Positions 1-8,816 of a stretch of 58,634 nt of DNA are shown one piece after another. The stretch's first letter is position 1. The number at the start of each line of letters is the position of its first letter. The translations under genes and the position numbers were made by a program. Source of the DNA: Oscillospiraceae bacterium (lineage in GTDB: Bacteria; Bacillota; Clostridia; Oscillospirales; Ruminococcaceae). Under the pieces are notes generated by a model, which was given only the letters and a program-made list of their open reading frames with translations, was not told the origin of the DNA and made no database searches. Location: assembly GCA_028720105.1 (NCBI GenBank), contig JAQYLI010000021.1:1-58634 (forward strand), written 5' to 3'.

Positions 1-541
1 GCTGCCAGCTGTAGTATACCATCATCACGAAAACGCCCACAACGGTAACAGCAGATGAAATAAAGCTTGCAATGGAGTTTGACATCATCTCACGTATGGT
101 GTCGATATCGTTTGTATAACGGCTCATAACATCGCCGTGAGTATGGGTGTCAAAGTATTTTATGGGAAGAGTCTCCATATGAGTGAAAAGATCTGTCCTA
201 AGCTTGAAAAGTGTCCTGGTGGAAACTGTGAGCATAATTCTTGCATAAGCAAAGGTAGAAAGTGCGCCAAGTGCGTATATAAGCCCCATTTTAGCGAGAG
301 TGCCTATAAACTGACCGAACAGTACCTCGTCCTTATTGCCTATCATCGGGGTAAGGTAATCGTCAATTATCACCTGCAAAAACGATGTGCCGATAATATT
401 TGCAAGGGAGCTTAATATGATAAATACTACGACCAGCGCCAGAAGTGCCTTATATTCCGAAGCATAGCCAAGTATTCTCTTGAAAGCCGCTCCTGCGTTT
501 CCTGGCTTCTGAACGGGTCCGTGCTGCTTGCGTGGAGGCAT
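1..541 (-). CDS. ABC exporter ATPase/permease subunit, N-terminal part (cut by window edge)
   Basis: Only the first 180 codons are inside the window; the frame stays open to base 1. The start ATG (541-539) shares one base with the TAA stop of the upstream ABC subunit (TAATG), which implies translational coupling, and that gene's end supplies a GAGGAA-type ribosome binding site. The visible part is a type-I ABC exporter membrane domain: a hydrophilic start (MPPRKQHGPVQKPG), a first membrane helix near residues 33-52, then the conserved RTDLFTHMETLPIKYFDTHTHGDVMSRYTND stretch, quoted here only by its key pieces LPIKYFD and SRYTND, followed by another helix. By position it is the second half of a heterodimeric exporter whose partner is encoded at 541-2271. 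The nucleotide-binding domain is off the window, so the substrate is unknown. Confidence 0.85.
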   Translation of the reverse strand, partial: MPPRKQHGPVQKPGNAGAAFKRILGYASEYKALLALVVVFIILSSLANIIGTSFLQVIIDDYLTPMIGNKDEVLFGQFIGTLAKMGLIYALGALSTFAYARIMLTVSTRTLFKLRTDLFTHMETLPIKYFDTHTHGDVMSRYTNDIDTIREMMSNSIASFISSAVTVVGVFVMMVYYSWQ

Positions 542-2271
542 TATTCCTCAGCTCCTTTCTGCTGTGAGTTGTAGACCTCACGATAGATCTCATTTGTTTT
601 GAGAAGATTTTCGTGAGTGTCAAAAGCGTCGATATTACCGTCGTCAAGAACGATTATCCTGTCTGCCTCGGCAACGGAGGAAATACGCTGTGCAATGATT
701 ATTGTGGTGGTATCCGCAAGCTCCGTCTTGAATGCGTGACGTATCTTTGCGTCTGTAGCGGTATCAACAGCGCTGGTGGAGTCGTCAAGAATAACTATCT
801 TAGGCTTTTTGAGCAAAGCTCTTGCAATACAAAGTCTCTGCTTCTGACCGCCCGAAACGTTAACGCCGCCCTGACCCAGATCGGTATCATAGCCGTCGGG
901 GAAACTCATAACAAAATCGTGAGCCTGCGCCTGTCTGCACGCCTCGATTATCTCCTCGTCGGTTGCGTTCTCATTGCCCCAGCGGAGATTATCCTTTATG
1001 GTTCCCGAGAAGAGAACGTTTTTCTGGAGAACCATGGCAACCTCGTTTCGGAGATTATCTATCTTGTAATCCCTTACATCGTGACCGCCCACCAATATCC
1101 TGCCGTCAAAAACATCATAAAGTCTCGGGATAAGCTGAACGAGAGTGGATTTTGCCGAACCCGTTCCGCCTATGATGCCGATAGTCTCGCCCGTTTTAAT
1201 GTTCAGGTCGATATTTCTCAGATTGAGCTTAGCCTTGTCCTTGGCATAGCTGAAGGAAACATTGTCAAAAACAATGCTGCCGTCCTCGGGAAGGAGCGCT
1301 GGGTCTGCATTGTTATCGGCAATATCGGGCACTTCGTCGAATATCTCCACAATTCTGTGCATTGAAGCCATAGAAATAGTGGTCATAACAAATATCATAG
1401 AGAGCATCATCAGTGACATAAGTATCTGGGTGATGTATGTGATAAAGCTTGAAAGCTGACCGATAAGCATAGTTTCGCCTATGACCATATTTCCGCCGAA
1501 GTAGATAACAGCCACAATGCAGGAATACATAGCTATCTGCATAAGAGGCTGACCGAGAATGACTACCTTTTCAGCCTTTACCTGAGCGGCACGTACATCA
1601 TCTGCAGAAGCAACGAATTTCTCACCCTCAAATTTCTCACGTACAAACGCCTTAACAACTCTGATACCGATAAGATTTTCCTGAACTCTCGAGTTAAGTG
1701 CGTCATACTTTGCAAGCATTTTCTCAAATCTCGGGAATGCGGTTGAGGTAATTACTACCATACCGATACCGAGAACGGGAATTGCAATGAGGAATATCAT
1801 TGCAAGCTTTGCATTGATAGATACAGCCATAATAAGTGCGAAGATAAGCATAAACGGCGAGCGCACCGCCATTCTGATGATCATCATAAATGTGTTCTGA
1901 ACGTTTGTAACGTCTGTGGTAAGCCTTGTAACAAGAGATGCTGTGGAAAATTTGTCCACGTTTGCAAAGGAAAAATCCTGCACCTTGTCGAAAAGCTTTT
2001 TTCTCACATTTTTGGCAAAGCCCATACCTGCCTGTGCAGCAAATTTTCCGCCGAGAGCGCCGCAGGCAAGAGAGAATATTGCCATTACAGCCATCAGCAG
2101 ACCCATTTTAATGGTGTAGGAGATATCGCCCTTACCAATTCCGTTATCAACCATAAAAGCCATTACCAGCGGTATAAGTACCTCCATAATGACCTCGCCC
2201 AGCATTACAATGGGAGTAAGTATTGCGTACTTTTTATACTCCCCCACGCAGGACAGCAGTTTTTTCAGCAT
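541..2271 (-). CDS. Heterodimeric ABC exporter subunit (permease fused to ATPase, 576 aa)
   Basis: Six-helix exporter membrane domain at about residues 10-320, then an ABC ATPase domain. Visible motifs are Walker A GGTGSAKSTL, signature NVSGGQKQRL and Walker B IVILDDSTSAVD. The residue after the Walker B aspartate is Asp rather than the catalytic Glu, and the last Walker A glycine is Ala. This pattern belongs to the non-catalytic half of asymmetric exporters, whose partner (here the gene ending off the left edge) carries the working site. The start overlaps the end of the upstream MarR gene by a few bases, so the three genes form one operon. In this family a MarR plus exporter pair usually handles drugs or other amphipathic compounds; the real substrate cannot be read from the sequence. 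Confidence 0.9.
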   Translation of the reverse strand: MLKKLLSCVGEYKKYAILTPIVMLGEVIMEVLIPLVMAFMVDNGIGKGDISYTIKMGLLMAVMAIFSLACGALGGKFAAQAGMGFAKNVRKKLFDKVQDFSFANVDKFSTASLVTRLTTDVTNVQNTFMMIIRMAVRSPFMLIFALIMAVSINAKLAMIFLIAIPVLGIGMVVITSTAFPRFEKMLAKYDALNSRVQENLIGIRVVKAFVREKFEGEKFVASADDVRAAQVKAEKVVILGQPLMQIAMYSCIVAVIYFGGNMVIGETMLIGQLSSFITYITQILMSLMMLSMIFVMTTISMASMHRIVEIFDEVPDIADNNADPALLPEDGSIVFDNVSFSYAKDKAKLNLRNIDLNIKTGETIGIIGGTGSAKSTLVQLIPRLYDVFDGRILVGGHDVRDYKIDNLRNEVAMVLQKNVLFSGTIKDNLRWGNENATDEEIIEACRQAQAHDFVMSFPDGYDTDLGQGGVNVSGGQKQRLCIARALLKKPKIVILDDSTSAVDTATDAKIRHAFKTELADTTTIIIAQRISSVAEADRIIVLDDGNIDAFDTHENLLKTNEIYREVYNSQQKGAEE

Positions 2272-2801
2272 TTTTCGGAAGTCTCCTTTTCTTTAAATTT
2301 TTCCCTGCCCTTTCCGCACTGCTCCCCGAGAAGCCCCGAGGACTCAATGTTGGAAATGGCAAGCTGTGTGAGCCTTATAAGCTCGCTTTTCTCCTTATCC
2401 GACATATTCCGTGTGATAATATCCTCTATCATATCAATAGTAAGACCCATCTCCGTCTGTAATTTCTGACCCTCGTCGGTAAGAATGACCTTTTTTATAC
2501 GGGCGTCGGACTTATCCACCTCACGGATAATGTAGCCTCCTTTTTCCATATTTGCAAGAATACTTGCAACGGAGGAACGCTTTATGCCGAAGCTGTTTTC
2601 GATATCCTTCTGGAAAACGCAGCTTCCGCTGTCATTGCAGTACCTGATAAACCCCAGTATCCTGCACTGCTCGCCCGTCATAGAATACCCCTTTTCCAGC
2701 AGATACCCGTTTATTGAATAACGGATATCCTTTGAAAGGCGGTTTACATATGCTCCAATATGCTCCACCCTTTCTGTAGGTGCTCCCTCTGAGCAATTCA
2801 C
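2265..2801 (-). CDS. MarR-family transcriptional regulator (178 aa)
   Basis: Winged-helix regulator of the MarR type: residues around QCRILGFIRYC, then the recognition region IKRSSVASILANMEKGGYI and the wing VDKSDARIKKVILTDEG. A TTG at 2819 would give 184 residues, but it lies upstream of the ribosome binding site. I choose the GTG at 2801-2799 because GGAGG (2813-2809) sits seven bases before it. The gene is first in an operon with the ABC exporter and lies just downstream of a promoter overlapped by a palindrome, so it probably represses its own operon. The ligand is unknown. Confidence 0.85.
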   Translation of the reverse strand: MNCSEGAPTERVEHIGAYVNRLSKDIRYSINGYLLEKGYSMTGEQCRILGFIRYCNDSGSCVFQKDIENSFGIKRSSVASILANMEKGGYIIREVDKSDARIKKVILTDEGQKLQTEMGLTIDMIEDIITRNMSDKEKSELIRLTQLAISNIESSGLLGEQCGKGREKFKEKETSEKC

Positions 2802-2820
2802 CTTATCGCCTCCAAGCAAA

Positions 2821-2886
2821 AAATGTTAGACATCTATCAGTTAGACATCTAACATTTATTATACGGTCATTATACTAATATTACAA
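2821..2886 (-). promoter_or_regulatory. marR-ABC promoter with overlapping operator
   Basis: On the minus strand there is a -35 TTGTAA (2886-2881), a 17-base spacer and a perfect -10 TATAAT (2863-2858). Right at the expected start of transcription lies an inverted repeat, AAATGTTAGA (2821-2830) against TCTAACATTT (2848-2857). Nested inside it are two direct copies of TTAGACATCTA (2826-2836 and 2841-2851). This is a good candidate for the binding site of the adjacent MarR protein. Confidence 0.8.
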
Positions 2887-2914
2887 CTAACATTCTGCGA
2901 ACATTCTGTTAACA

Positions 2915-3877
2915 TTATTTTTCAAGAAACATATCCTCAAACCACACCTTGGGAACGGTAAATTCCCTGCCATTTAAATATTCGAGCAATCCCCCGTCGG
3001 TGGAAAAGGCGAATTTCAGCTTGTAGGAATAAAGTGCCTGAGTTTTAATTCCATAGCTCCTGTTCACCTTGTTGCTGCCGTACTTCCCGTCTCCCAGCAG
3101 CGGACAGCCGATATAAGCCATATGCGCCCTTATCTGATGAGTGCGCCCCGTAAGCAGCTCAACCTCAACAAGACTCAGATTTCCGTCGGTTTTAAGTACC
3201 CTGTACTTTGTAATAATGGTCTTGTTGCGGTCGGTCTTTTTGTCGGAAACGGTAACGGTATTGGATTTACTGTCCTTGAAAAGATATGCAGTCATAGTGT
3301 CCGACTTTTTGGGCGGCACTCCCACAACAATGCACAGATACTTCTTCTCAAGCTCCCTGTCCTTTATCTTCTGATTGAGGATACGCAGGGACTCCGCATT
3401 TTTAGCCGCAATGACAATACCTCCCGTATTCCTGTCAAGCCTGTTGCACAGAGAGGGGGTGAAGCTGTTCTCGTCCGCAGGGTCGTACTCCCCTTTTGCG
3501 TAAAGATAGTGCTGCATACGGTTAACAAGGGTGTCCACCGTACCGTCGTTGTCCTCGTGCACCACAAGACCGTTTTTCTTGTCCATAAGCAGGATATTTT
3601 CGTCCTCGTATATCACCGAGATATCCTTGGGAGCCTTGAGAAACTCGTACTTCTCCCCCGAATCGTCCTCCTCAAAGAATTCATCGGGCAGATACAGCTC
3701 CAGCACATCTCCCTCGGAAAGCCTTGTGGATATCTCGCAGCGCTTGCGGTTGAGCTTGATATTTTTCGTGCGTATTCCCTTGTACATTGCGCTCTGCGGC
3801 AGCTTTGGAGCAGCTTTCTGTATGAATTTGTCCACACGCTGCCCTGCGTCATTTGAGTTGATGATGTATTTTTTCAT
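2915..3877 (-). CDS. RluA-family rRNA pseudouridine synthase (320 aa)
   Basis: The protein has an N-terminal S4-like RNA-binding region (residues about 10-75) followed by an RluA catalytic domain. The hallmark CNRLDRNTGG contains the catalytic Asp, and GRTHQIRAHMAYIGCPLLGDGKYG is the second family block (quoted as GRTHQIR and GDGKYG). These enzymes convert uridine to pseudouridine in 23S rRNA (RluC/RluD group); which site is modified is not decided by sequence reading. The ATG at 3877 overlaps the stop of the upstream membrane-protein gene as ATGA, so the two are probably co-transcribed. Confidence 0.92.
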   Translation of the reverse strand: MKKYIINSNDAGQRVDKFIQKAAPKLPQSAMYKGIRTKNIKLNRKRCEISTRLSEGDVLELYLPDEFFEEDDSGEKYEFLKAPKDISVIYEDENILLMDKKNGLVVHEDNDGTVDTLVNRMQHYLYAKGEYDPADENSFTPSLCNRLDRNTGGIVIAAKNAESLRILNQKIKDRELEKKYLCIVVGVPPKKSDTMTAYLFKDSKSNTVTVSDKKTDRNKTIITKYRVLKTDGNLSLVEVELLTGRTHQIRAHMAYIGCPLLGDGKYGSNKVNRSYGIKTQALYSYKLKFAFSTDGGLLEYLNGREFTVPKVWFEDMFLEK

Positions 3878-4845
3878 TGGCTTATATCTTCCTTATAAAT
3901 GATGTTGCTTACCCTCTTATATCCCCCGTCCACCCATGCGAAAAGGCATATTTCATCACCCCTCACAGAATATGGATACTCAAGGGAATTTTCAGCATTT
4001 ATGCCGCAAAGCGCATTATCGATCTGAGTGCTGCAGCCCTTTTTAAATTCGCACCAAGTGAGATTGTCAATTTCATATTCACTCAAGTTTTCTGAGCGGA
4101 TTATCTTATCACCGCTTACGGATATTTCAAAAAAATGCTCAATGCTTTTCTCTCTGCCAAAATCCACAGACGGCTCAACACTTCTGATAAAGCGGGATTT
4201 TTTATACACAGTCACCGTAATGTCAAAGCCCTTCGGCAGGGATTTTTTGAATGAATCATAGTCCTCTTTTCCTATCTGAGCAGAAAAAAGCTTTACCTCG
4301 TTATTGTAGCCATAAATAATATATTCTTTATGATATGATCTTCCGCCCCTGCCAGATGAAGAAATATGTTTCCTACTATCTAACCAAATATCATTAACAA
4401 CAAGTTCGTCATATTCATCTGAGAAATAATCGGAAATACAGTCTGACAAAATAGGGAGATCTCCTAATCCTTCGTCATTATCGGAGAAATACTGCTGCTC
4501 GGCATAACGTGTCCTGTTGATACTGCAGAATAAAACTACGGGAATTGTGATAGTGAGAAATGTTATCCCTATTATTGGAAATAAAGAGCTTTTCATTTCC
4601 TTCCTTTTCTTAATAAGATCCCTGAGAATACCTATGCCGATAATGAATATGGGAACAGAAAGAGAAAGCGCAGACCCCGAGCTGATAAGAATAGCAGAGA
4701 TCGTATTTCCAAGCCCTCTTTTTCCGACCATTACATCATATAGCCCCAACACACCGGGAAGAAAAAATATTATCACCACAGCAACCACATAAATAGCTAC
4801 AAGTATTTCGCTGATGCTGATCTTTTCCTTTTTTTGCTTCTTCAC
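3874..4845 (-). CDS. Membrane protein of unknown function (323 aa)
   Basis: Not recognised. The first half holds three hydrophobic segments (about residues 12-38, 50-80 and 92-115), and the remaining two thirds form a soluble domain with no motif I can name, probably outside the membrane. The open frame extends upstream to a TTG at 4899, but that part runs through a hairpin. I choose GTG at 4845 (NVKKQKKEK becomes MKKQKKEK), with a GGTAGGA stretch just ahead. It overlaps the RluA-type gene by ATGA. Function and start are both uncertain. Confidence 0.6.
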   Translation of the reverse strand: MKKQKKEKISISEILVAIYVVAVVIIFFLPGVLGLYDVMVGKRGLGNTISAILISSGSALSLSVPIFIIGIGILRDLIKKRKEMKSSLFPIIGITFLTITIPVVLFCSINRTRYAEQQYFSDNDEGLGDLPILSDCISDYFSDEYDELVVNDIWLDSRKHISSSGRGGRSYHKEYIIYGYNNEVKLFSAQIGKEDYDSFKKSLPKGFDITVTVYKKSRFIRSVEPSVDFGREKSIEHFFEISVSGDKIIRSENLSEYEIDNLTWCEFKKGCSTQIDNALCGINAENSLEYPYSVRGDEICLFAWVDGGYKRVSNIIYKEDISQ

Positions 4846-4865
4846 ATTTCCTACCCCATACAAAT

Positions 4866-4894
4866 TCACCGTACCCGTAAACCGGGTACGGTGA
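4866..4894 (-). terminator. Hairpin after the nfn operon
   Basis: The stretch CACCGTACCCG, a short TAAA loop and CCGGGTACGGTG can pair into an 11-base stem directly after the stop codon of the glutamate-synthase-like gene. A T run is poor on the minus strand, so it may be a weak terminator or an mRNA 3-prime stabiliser. Confidence 0.5.
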
Positions 4895-4905
4895 AACAAG
4901 TCATC

Positions 4906-6291
4906 TTACTTAGAAAGATATTCGTCAATAGCCTCGGCAGCGGATTTTCCTGCGCCCATTGCAAGGATAACGGTAGCTGCGCCTGTTACAGCGTCGCCGC
5001 CTGCATAAACGCCCTCACGGGAGGTAAGACCGCTTTCGTCCTTAACAACGATACAGCCGTGCTTGTTTGTCTCAAGTCCCTCGGTGGTATTTCTGATGAG
5101 GGGGTTGGGAGATGTTCCGATGGACATTACAACGCAGTCAACGTCGATAACGTGCTCGGAACCTTCCTTTACAACGGGACGGCGTCTTCCCGACTCGTCA
5201 GGCTCCCCAAGCTCCATAGAAACGCACTTGATACCGCTTACAAACTTGTTCTCGTCCCCAAGTATCTCAACGGGATTTGTGAGGGTCTTGAAGATGATGC
5301 CCTCCTCCTTAGCGTGCTCGATCTCCTCCGCTCTTGCAGGAAGCTCAGCCTCGCCTCTGCGGTATACGATATAAACCTCTTCTGCACCAAGTCTGAGTGC
5401 GCAGCGTGCAGCGTCCATAGCAACATTTCCGCCGCCCACAACAGCGACTTTCTTGTTCTCCTTAACGGGAGTGTCGCTGTCCTCTTTGTAAGCCTTCATA
5501 AGGTTAACTCTTGTGAGGAACTCGTTTGCGGAATAAACGCCCTTGAGGTTCTCACCGGGAATATTCATAAATCTGGGCAGACCTGCGCCCGAGCCGATAA
5601 ACACGCTCTTAAAGCCCTGCTCGAAAAGCTCGTCAATGGTAATGGTCTTGCCGATGATAACGTTTGTCTCGATATGTACGCCAATTGCCTTAAGACCGTC
5701 TATCTCACGCTGAACAATGCTCTTTGGAAGTCTGAACTCGGGGATACCGTAAACCAGAACGCCGCCTGCAAGGTGAAGAGCCTCGAAAACTGTAACATCA
5801 TAGCCCTTCTTTGCAAGGTCGCCCGCACAGGTAAGACCCGCAGGACCTGCGCCGATAACTGCGACTTTTTTGCCGTTTGAAGCAGGCTTCTCGGGTTCAC
5901 CCTTGAAGTTTGCGTTGTGATAATCGGCTGCAAATCTCTCAAGTCTGCCGATACCCACAGGCTCACCCTTGATACCTCTTACGCACTTGCCCTCGCACTG
6001 AGTTTCCTGGGGACAAACACGTCCGCATACTGCGGGAAGGGAGCTTGATTTGGAAATTATTCCATATGCACCCTCGAAATTCTTGTTTGCAATTTCCTTG
6101 ATAAATGCAGGAATGTCGATATTAACGGGACAGCCCTTTACGCAGGGCATATTCTTGCAGCCCAGACATCTCTGAGCCTCGTCCACAGCCATTTCTTCGG
6201 TATATCCGAGAGCCACCTCGAGGAAATTCTTGTTTCTTACCTCAGGCTCCTGAGAGGGCATAGGATTCTTTTTAAGCGACATATTAGGCAT
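4906..6291 (-). CDS. nfnB: NfnB-type NADPH oxidoreductase (glutamate synthase small-subunit family, 461 aa)
   Basis: Two cysteine clusters near the N-terminus (CLGCKNMPCVKGCP at about 41-54 and CGRVCPQETQCEGKCVRG at about 89-106) bind two 4Fe-4S centres. They are followed by an FAD-binding GAGPAGL motif and an NADPH-binding GGGNVAMDAA motif. By itself the protein could be a GltD-like subunit. However, the next gene upstream encodes the matching FAD/2Fe-2S partner and no large glutamate synthase subunit is nearby, so the pair is best read as NfnAB, the electron-bifurcating NADH-dependent ferredoxin:NADP oxidoreductase of anaerobes. The AGGAGG ribosome binding site lies inside the end of nfnA. 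Confidence 0.85.
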   Translation of the reverse strand: MPNMSLKKNPMPSQEPEVRNKNFLEVALGYTEEMAVDEAQRCLGCKNMPCVKGCPVNIDIPAFIKEIANKNFEGAYGIISKSSSLPAVCGRVCPQETQCEGKCVRGIKGEPVGIGRLERFAADYHNANFKGEPEKPASNGKKVAVIGAGPAGLTCAGDLAKKGYDVTVFEALHLAGGVLVYGIPEFRLPKSIVQREIDGLKAIGVHIETNVIIGKTITIDELFEQGFKSVFIGSGAGLPRFMNIPGENLKGVYSANEFLTRVNLMKAYKEDSDTPVKENKKVAVVGGGNVAMDAARCALRLGAEEVYIVYRRGEAELPARAEEIEHAKEEGIIFKTLTNPVEILGDENKFVSGIKCVSMELGEPDESGRRRPVVKEGSEHVIDVDCVVMSIGTSPNPLIRNTTEGLETNKHGCIVVKDESGLTSREGVYAGGDAVTGAATVILAMGAGKSAAEAIDEYLSK

Positions 6292-6292
6292 A

Positions 6293-7132
6293 TCACTTTA
6301 CCTCCTTGAATAAGTTGCAGGTTTCCTCGTGCTTCTTTCTTTCAAAAGGCTTGTACATAGTAGAACGTCCCATAGCCTCGTCGAAATCAACAAGATGACC
6401 GTCAAATTCGGGACCGTCAACGCAGGCAAACTTTGTCTCTCCGCCTACAGTGAGACGGCAGCCGCCGCACATTCCCGTACCGTCTATCATAATAGGATTC
6501 ATAGATACAATTGTCTTAATGCCGTATTCCTTAGTGGTAGCGGCAACGAACTTCATCATAATCAGGGGACCGATAGCAATAACCTCGTCATACTGCTCGC
6601 CGCTGTCGATAAGCTCCTTGAGAGCGTTTGTAACAAGACCCTTTGTACCGTAAGAGCCGTCATCTGTCATCATACAAAGCTTGTCGGAGCAGGCTTTGAA
6701 CTCGTCCTCTAGGATAACAAGGTCCTTGCTTCTGAAGCCAACAATGGAGTGTACCTCGCAGCCAACGCTGTGAAGCTTCTTTGCAACGGGATATGCAATG
6801 GCGCAGCCAACGCCGCCGCCCACAACAGCCACCTTTTTAAGTCCCTCGGTGTGAGTTGCTCTGCCGAGAGGGCCTGCAAAATCCTGCAGATAATCGCCCT
6901 CGTTCATATGATTAAGCTTTTCGGTGGTTGCTCCCACGATCTGGAAGATAATGGTAACAGTTCCCTTTTCTCTGTCATAATCGGCAACGGTGAGAGGTAT
7001 TCTCTCGCCGTTCTCGTCAGTCCTCAGAATGATGAACTGACCGGGCTCAGCCTTTTTTGCAACTGCGGGAGCTTCGATATCCATCAGGGTAACAGTAGGA
7101 TTTAAAGCCTTTTTTCTTACAATTTTATACAT
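6293..7132 (-). CDS. nfnA: NfnA-type FAD/NAD-binding, 2Fe-2S subunit (279 aa)
   Basis: The protein belongs to the ferredoxin reductase-like / dihydroorotate dehydrogenase electron-transfer subunit family. It has an FAD region (GQFIILRTDENGERIPL), an NAD-binding glycine stretch (VGGGVGCAIA at about 105) and a C-terminal 2Fe-2S motif GMCGGCRLTVGG with a later Cys in KFACVDGPEFDGH. It precedes nfnB with the two genes one base apart, so they form a two-subunit soluble complex. Its role is to balance NADH, NADPH and ferredoxin pools during fermentation. The start ATG is preceded by GAAAGGACAG. Confidence 0.87.
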   Translation of the reverse strand: MYKIVRKKALNPTVTLMDIEAPAVAKKAEPGQFIILRTDENGERIPLTVADYDREKGTVTIIFQIVGATTEKLNHMNEGDYLQDFAGPLGRATHTEGLKKVAVVGGGVGCAIAYPVAKKLHSVGCEVHSIVGFRSKDLVILEDEFKACSDKLCMMTDDGSYGTKGLVTNALKELIDSGEQYDEVIAIGPLIMMKFVAATTKEYGIKTIVSMNPIMIDGTGMCGGCRLTVGGETKFACVDGPEFDGHLVDFDEAMGRSTMYKPFERKKHEETCNLFKEVK

Positions 7133-7307
7133 TGCACACTGTCCTTTCGTGTAGAAATACGAGCAAACGAGCAGAAGTTATATACCTTAAAATCGGCAGT
7201 ATACGCCGAAAATCAGCATTTTCTGCACACAATTTTATGATATCACATCGTAAGCTTTTTTTGAAATATATAAAATATATGACCCTATATATTTTTTAAC
7301 ATAGCAC

Positions 7308-8810
7308 TTATTCGTCCTTACCAAAGGACTTCTTGTAGCTGAGAGGGCTTACCCCTACATATTTCTTGAATTTATTGTGGAAATAGTTTATGTTGGAATA
7401 GCCCACCATTTCCGCGACTTCGTAGACCTTGTAATCCTCCTCGGCAAGGAGCCTTTTAGCTTCGGAAATACGTATCTCGTCAAGGTAATTGTTGAAATTT
7501 TCTCCTGTGTACTGGTGAAAGACCTTGCCCAGATATGCGCTGTTGTAGCCGAATATTCCTGCGAGCATTTCAAGGCGCAGCTCACGGTTGTAATTTGCCC
7601 TGATGTACTGGACCACCCTCTCCATATTGCTCTTGGTGGTCTTGCTGAAGCAGGCGTCGGACACTCCGATAAGGCATTTGCGCATTTCCTCGATAATATC
7701 TCTGAGACTTGACAGACCGCTTATCCTTGAAACAAATTCATCGGAAATAAGCGTCTCGGGCTTTTTATCCGAAGCGCTCCTGACTATTCTCGATCGGATA
7801 TCCATAAGCAGGGTGATGCAGCTTATTCTCGCCTTTTCGGGGGTGTTGTCCATCGTCTGCATAGACTCCATAAACATATCGAGAGTACGGCTGAGCTTTT
7901 CGGTGTCGTTTATCTCCATATATGCGTAAAGCTGTGAGGCATAATCCGTATCGTCATTATCACGGCTCTGTTTAAGCAGATCTGGGGCGGCGATACCGCA
8001 GTGGCGGAAGATAAATTTATTGGCATAAATTCCCTTTGCTTCGCTGTATGACCTGCAAATCTCCCCGGGAGACCTAACGCTGCTGCCGCAGGCGATGAAC
8101 GCCCGCCCCATAAGGGACTCGTTAAGACGTATAAGCGCCTCCTTCACAGCCTCGTACTCCCAGTCCTTGAACAGCAGTCCCAGCACGCCGTTTATATCTA
8201 CCGGGACGATATCCACATTCTTCATATTATCAAAAAATTTCCGAACTGCCGTACCGCTGTCCGAACCCAGATCCTGTCCGTCATCAAAGCCTATGACAGC
8301 CGCACAGTAGGAGGAATACTCCCCTGCGGCGGCAGCGTCGGCAATGTGACCCTCGTCGCCTGCAAAAAGACCCTTGACCCTCTGTTCGTAAAGATACTCG
8401 TTTCCGATCTCCTGCTGATAGCTTTTCTCACGCTCGCTTCTTATCTTTTCCCCTGCCGCCTTTATGGCTTCGGTAAGCTCGTCCTCGTCAACGGGTTTAA
8501 GAATGAAATTCTCCACTCCAAGAGAAATGGCAGTTTTGGCATAGCTGAAATCCGAATATCCAGACAGGATAATGACCTTGCCCTTAAAGCCCAGAGCCTT
8601 TGCGGCTTCGGTCATTTCAATGCCTGTCTTTCCCGGCATTTTGATATCTGCGATGACGATATCGGGACGGGAGATCATTATCTTTGAAAGGCCGTCGTCG
8701 CCGTCCTCCGCTTCACCGATGATCTCGCAGCCGATATCCTCCCAGGGTATCATCATTTTTATGCCCATTCTTACGTTAGGCTCGTCATCTACCAAAAGCA
8801 CCTTGAACAT
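7308..8810 (-). CDS. YesN-like response regulator with AraC-type DNA-binding domain (500 aa)
   Basis: An N-terminal receiver domain carries the acidic pair VDDE and the phosphorylated Asp55 in IVIADIKMPG, with the late Lys in FILKPVDEDE. A long middle region (about 130-390) has no clear motif. Two helix-turn-helix units of the AraC type close the protein (RELRLEMLAGIFGYNSAYL and VYEVAEMVGYSNINYFHNKF, key residues only). It lies six bases downstream of the sensor kinase gene. In this family such pairs sense extracellular or transported sugars and activate carbohydrate-uptake and glycosidase genes; targets cannot be assigned here. Confidence 0.9.
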   Translation of the reverse strand: MFKVLLVDDEPNVRMGIKMMIPWEDIGCEIIGEAEDGDDGLSKIMISRPDIVIADIKMPGKTGIEMTEAAKALGFKGKVIILSGYSDFSYAKTAISLGVENFILKPVDEDELTEAIKAAGEKIRSEREKSYQQEIGNEYLYEQRVKGLFAGDEGHIADAAAAGEYSSYCAAVIGFDDGQDLGSDSGTAVRKFFDNMKNVDIVPVDINGVLGLLFKDWEYEAVKEALIRLNESLMGRAFIACGSSVRSPGEICRSYSEAKGIYANKFIFRHCGIAAPDLLKQSRDNDDTDYASQLYAYMEINDTEKLSRTLDMFMESMQTMDNTPEKARISCITLLMDIRSRIVRSASDKKPETLISDEFVSRISGLSSLRDIIEEMRKCLIGVSDACFSKTTKSNMERVVQYIRANYNRELRLEMLAGIFGYNSAYLGKVFHQYTGENFNNYLDEIRISEAKRLLAEEDYKVYEVAEMVGYSNINYFHNKFKKYVGVSPLSYKKSFGKDE

Positions 8811-8816
8811 TATGTA

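Noticed and set aside
541-2271. Altered Walker A and Walker B in the ABC subunit, considered as decay
   Set aside because: This asymmetry is normal for one half of heterodimeric exporters, and the gene is otherwise intact.
2915-3877. Idea that the RluA-type gene and the marR operon are one transcript
   Set aside because: A separate consensus promoter for marR lies between them at 2858-2886.
4834-5880. Open frame of 348 codons on plus opposite nfnB
   Set aside because: Shadow of the Fe-S flavoprotein gene, starting inside another gene without a ribosome binding site.
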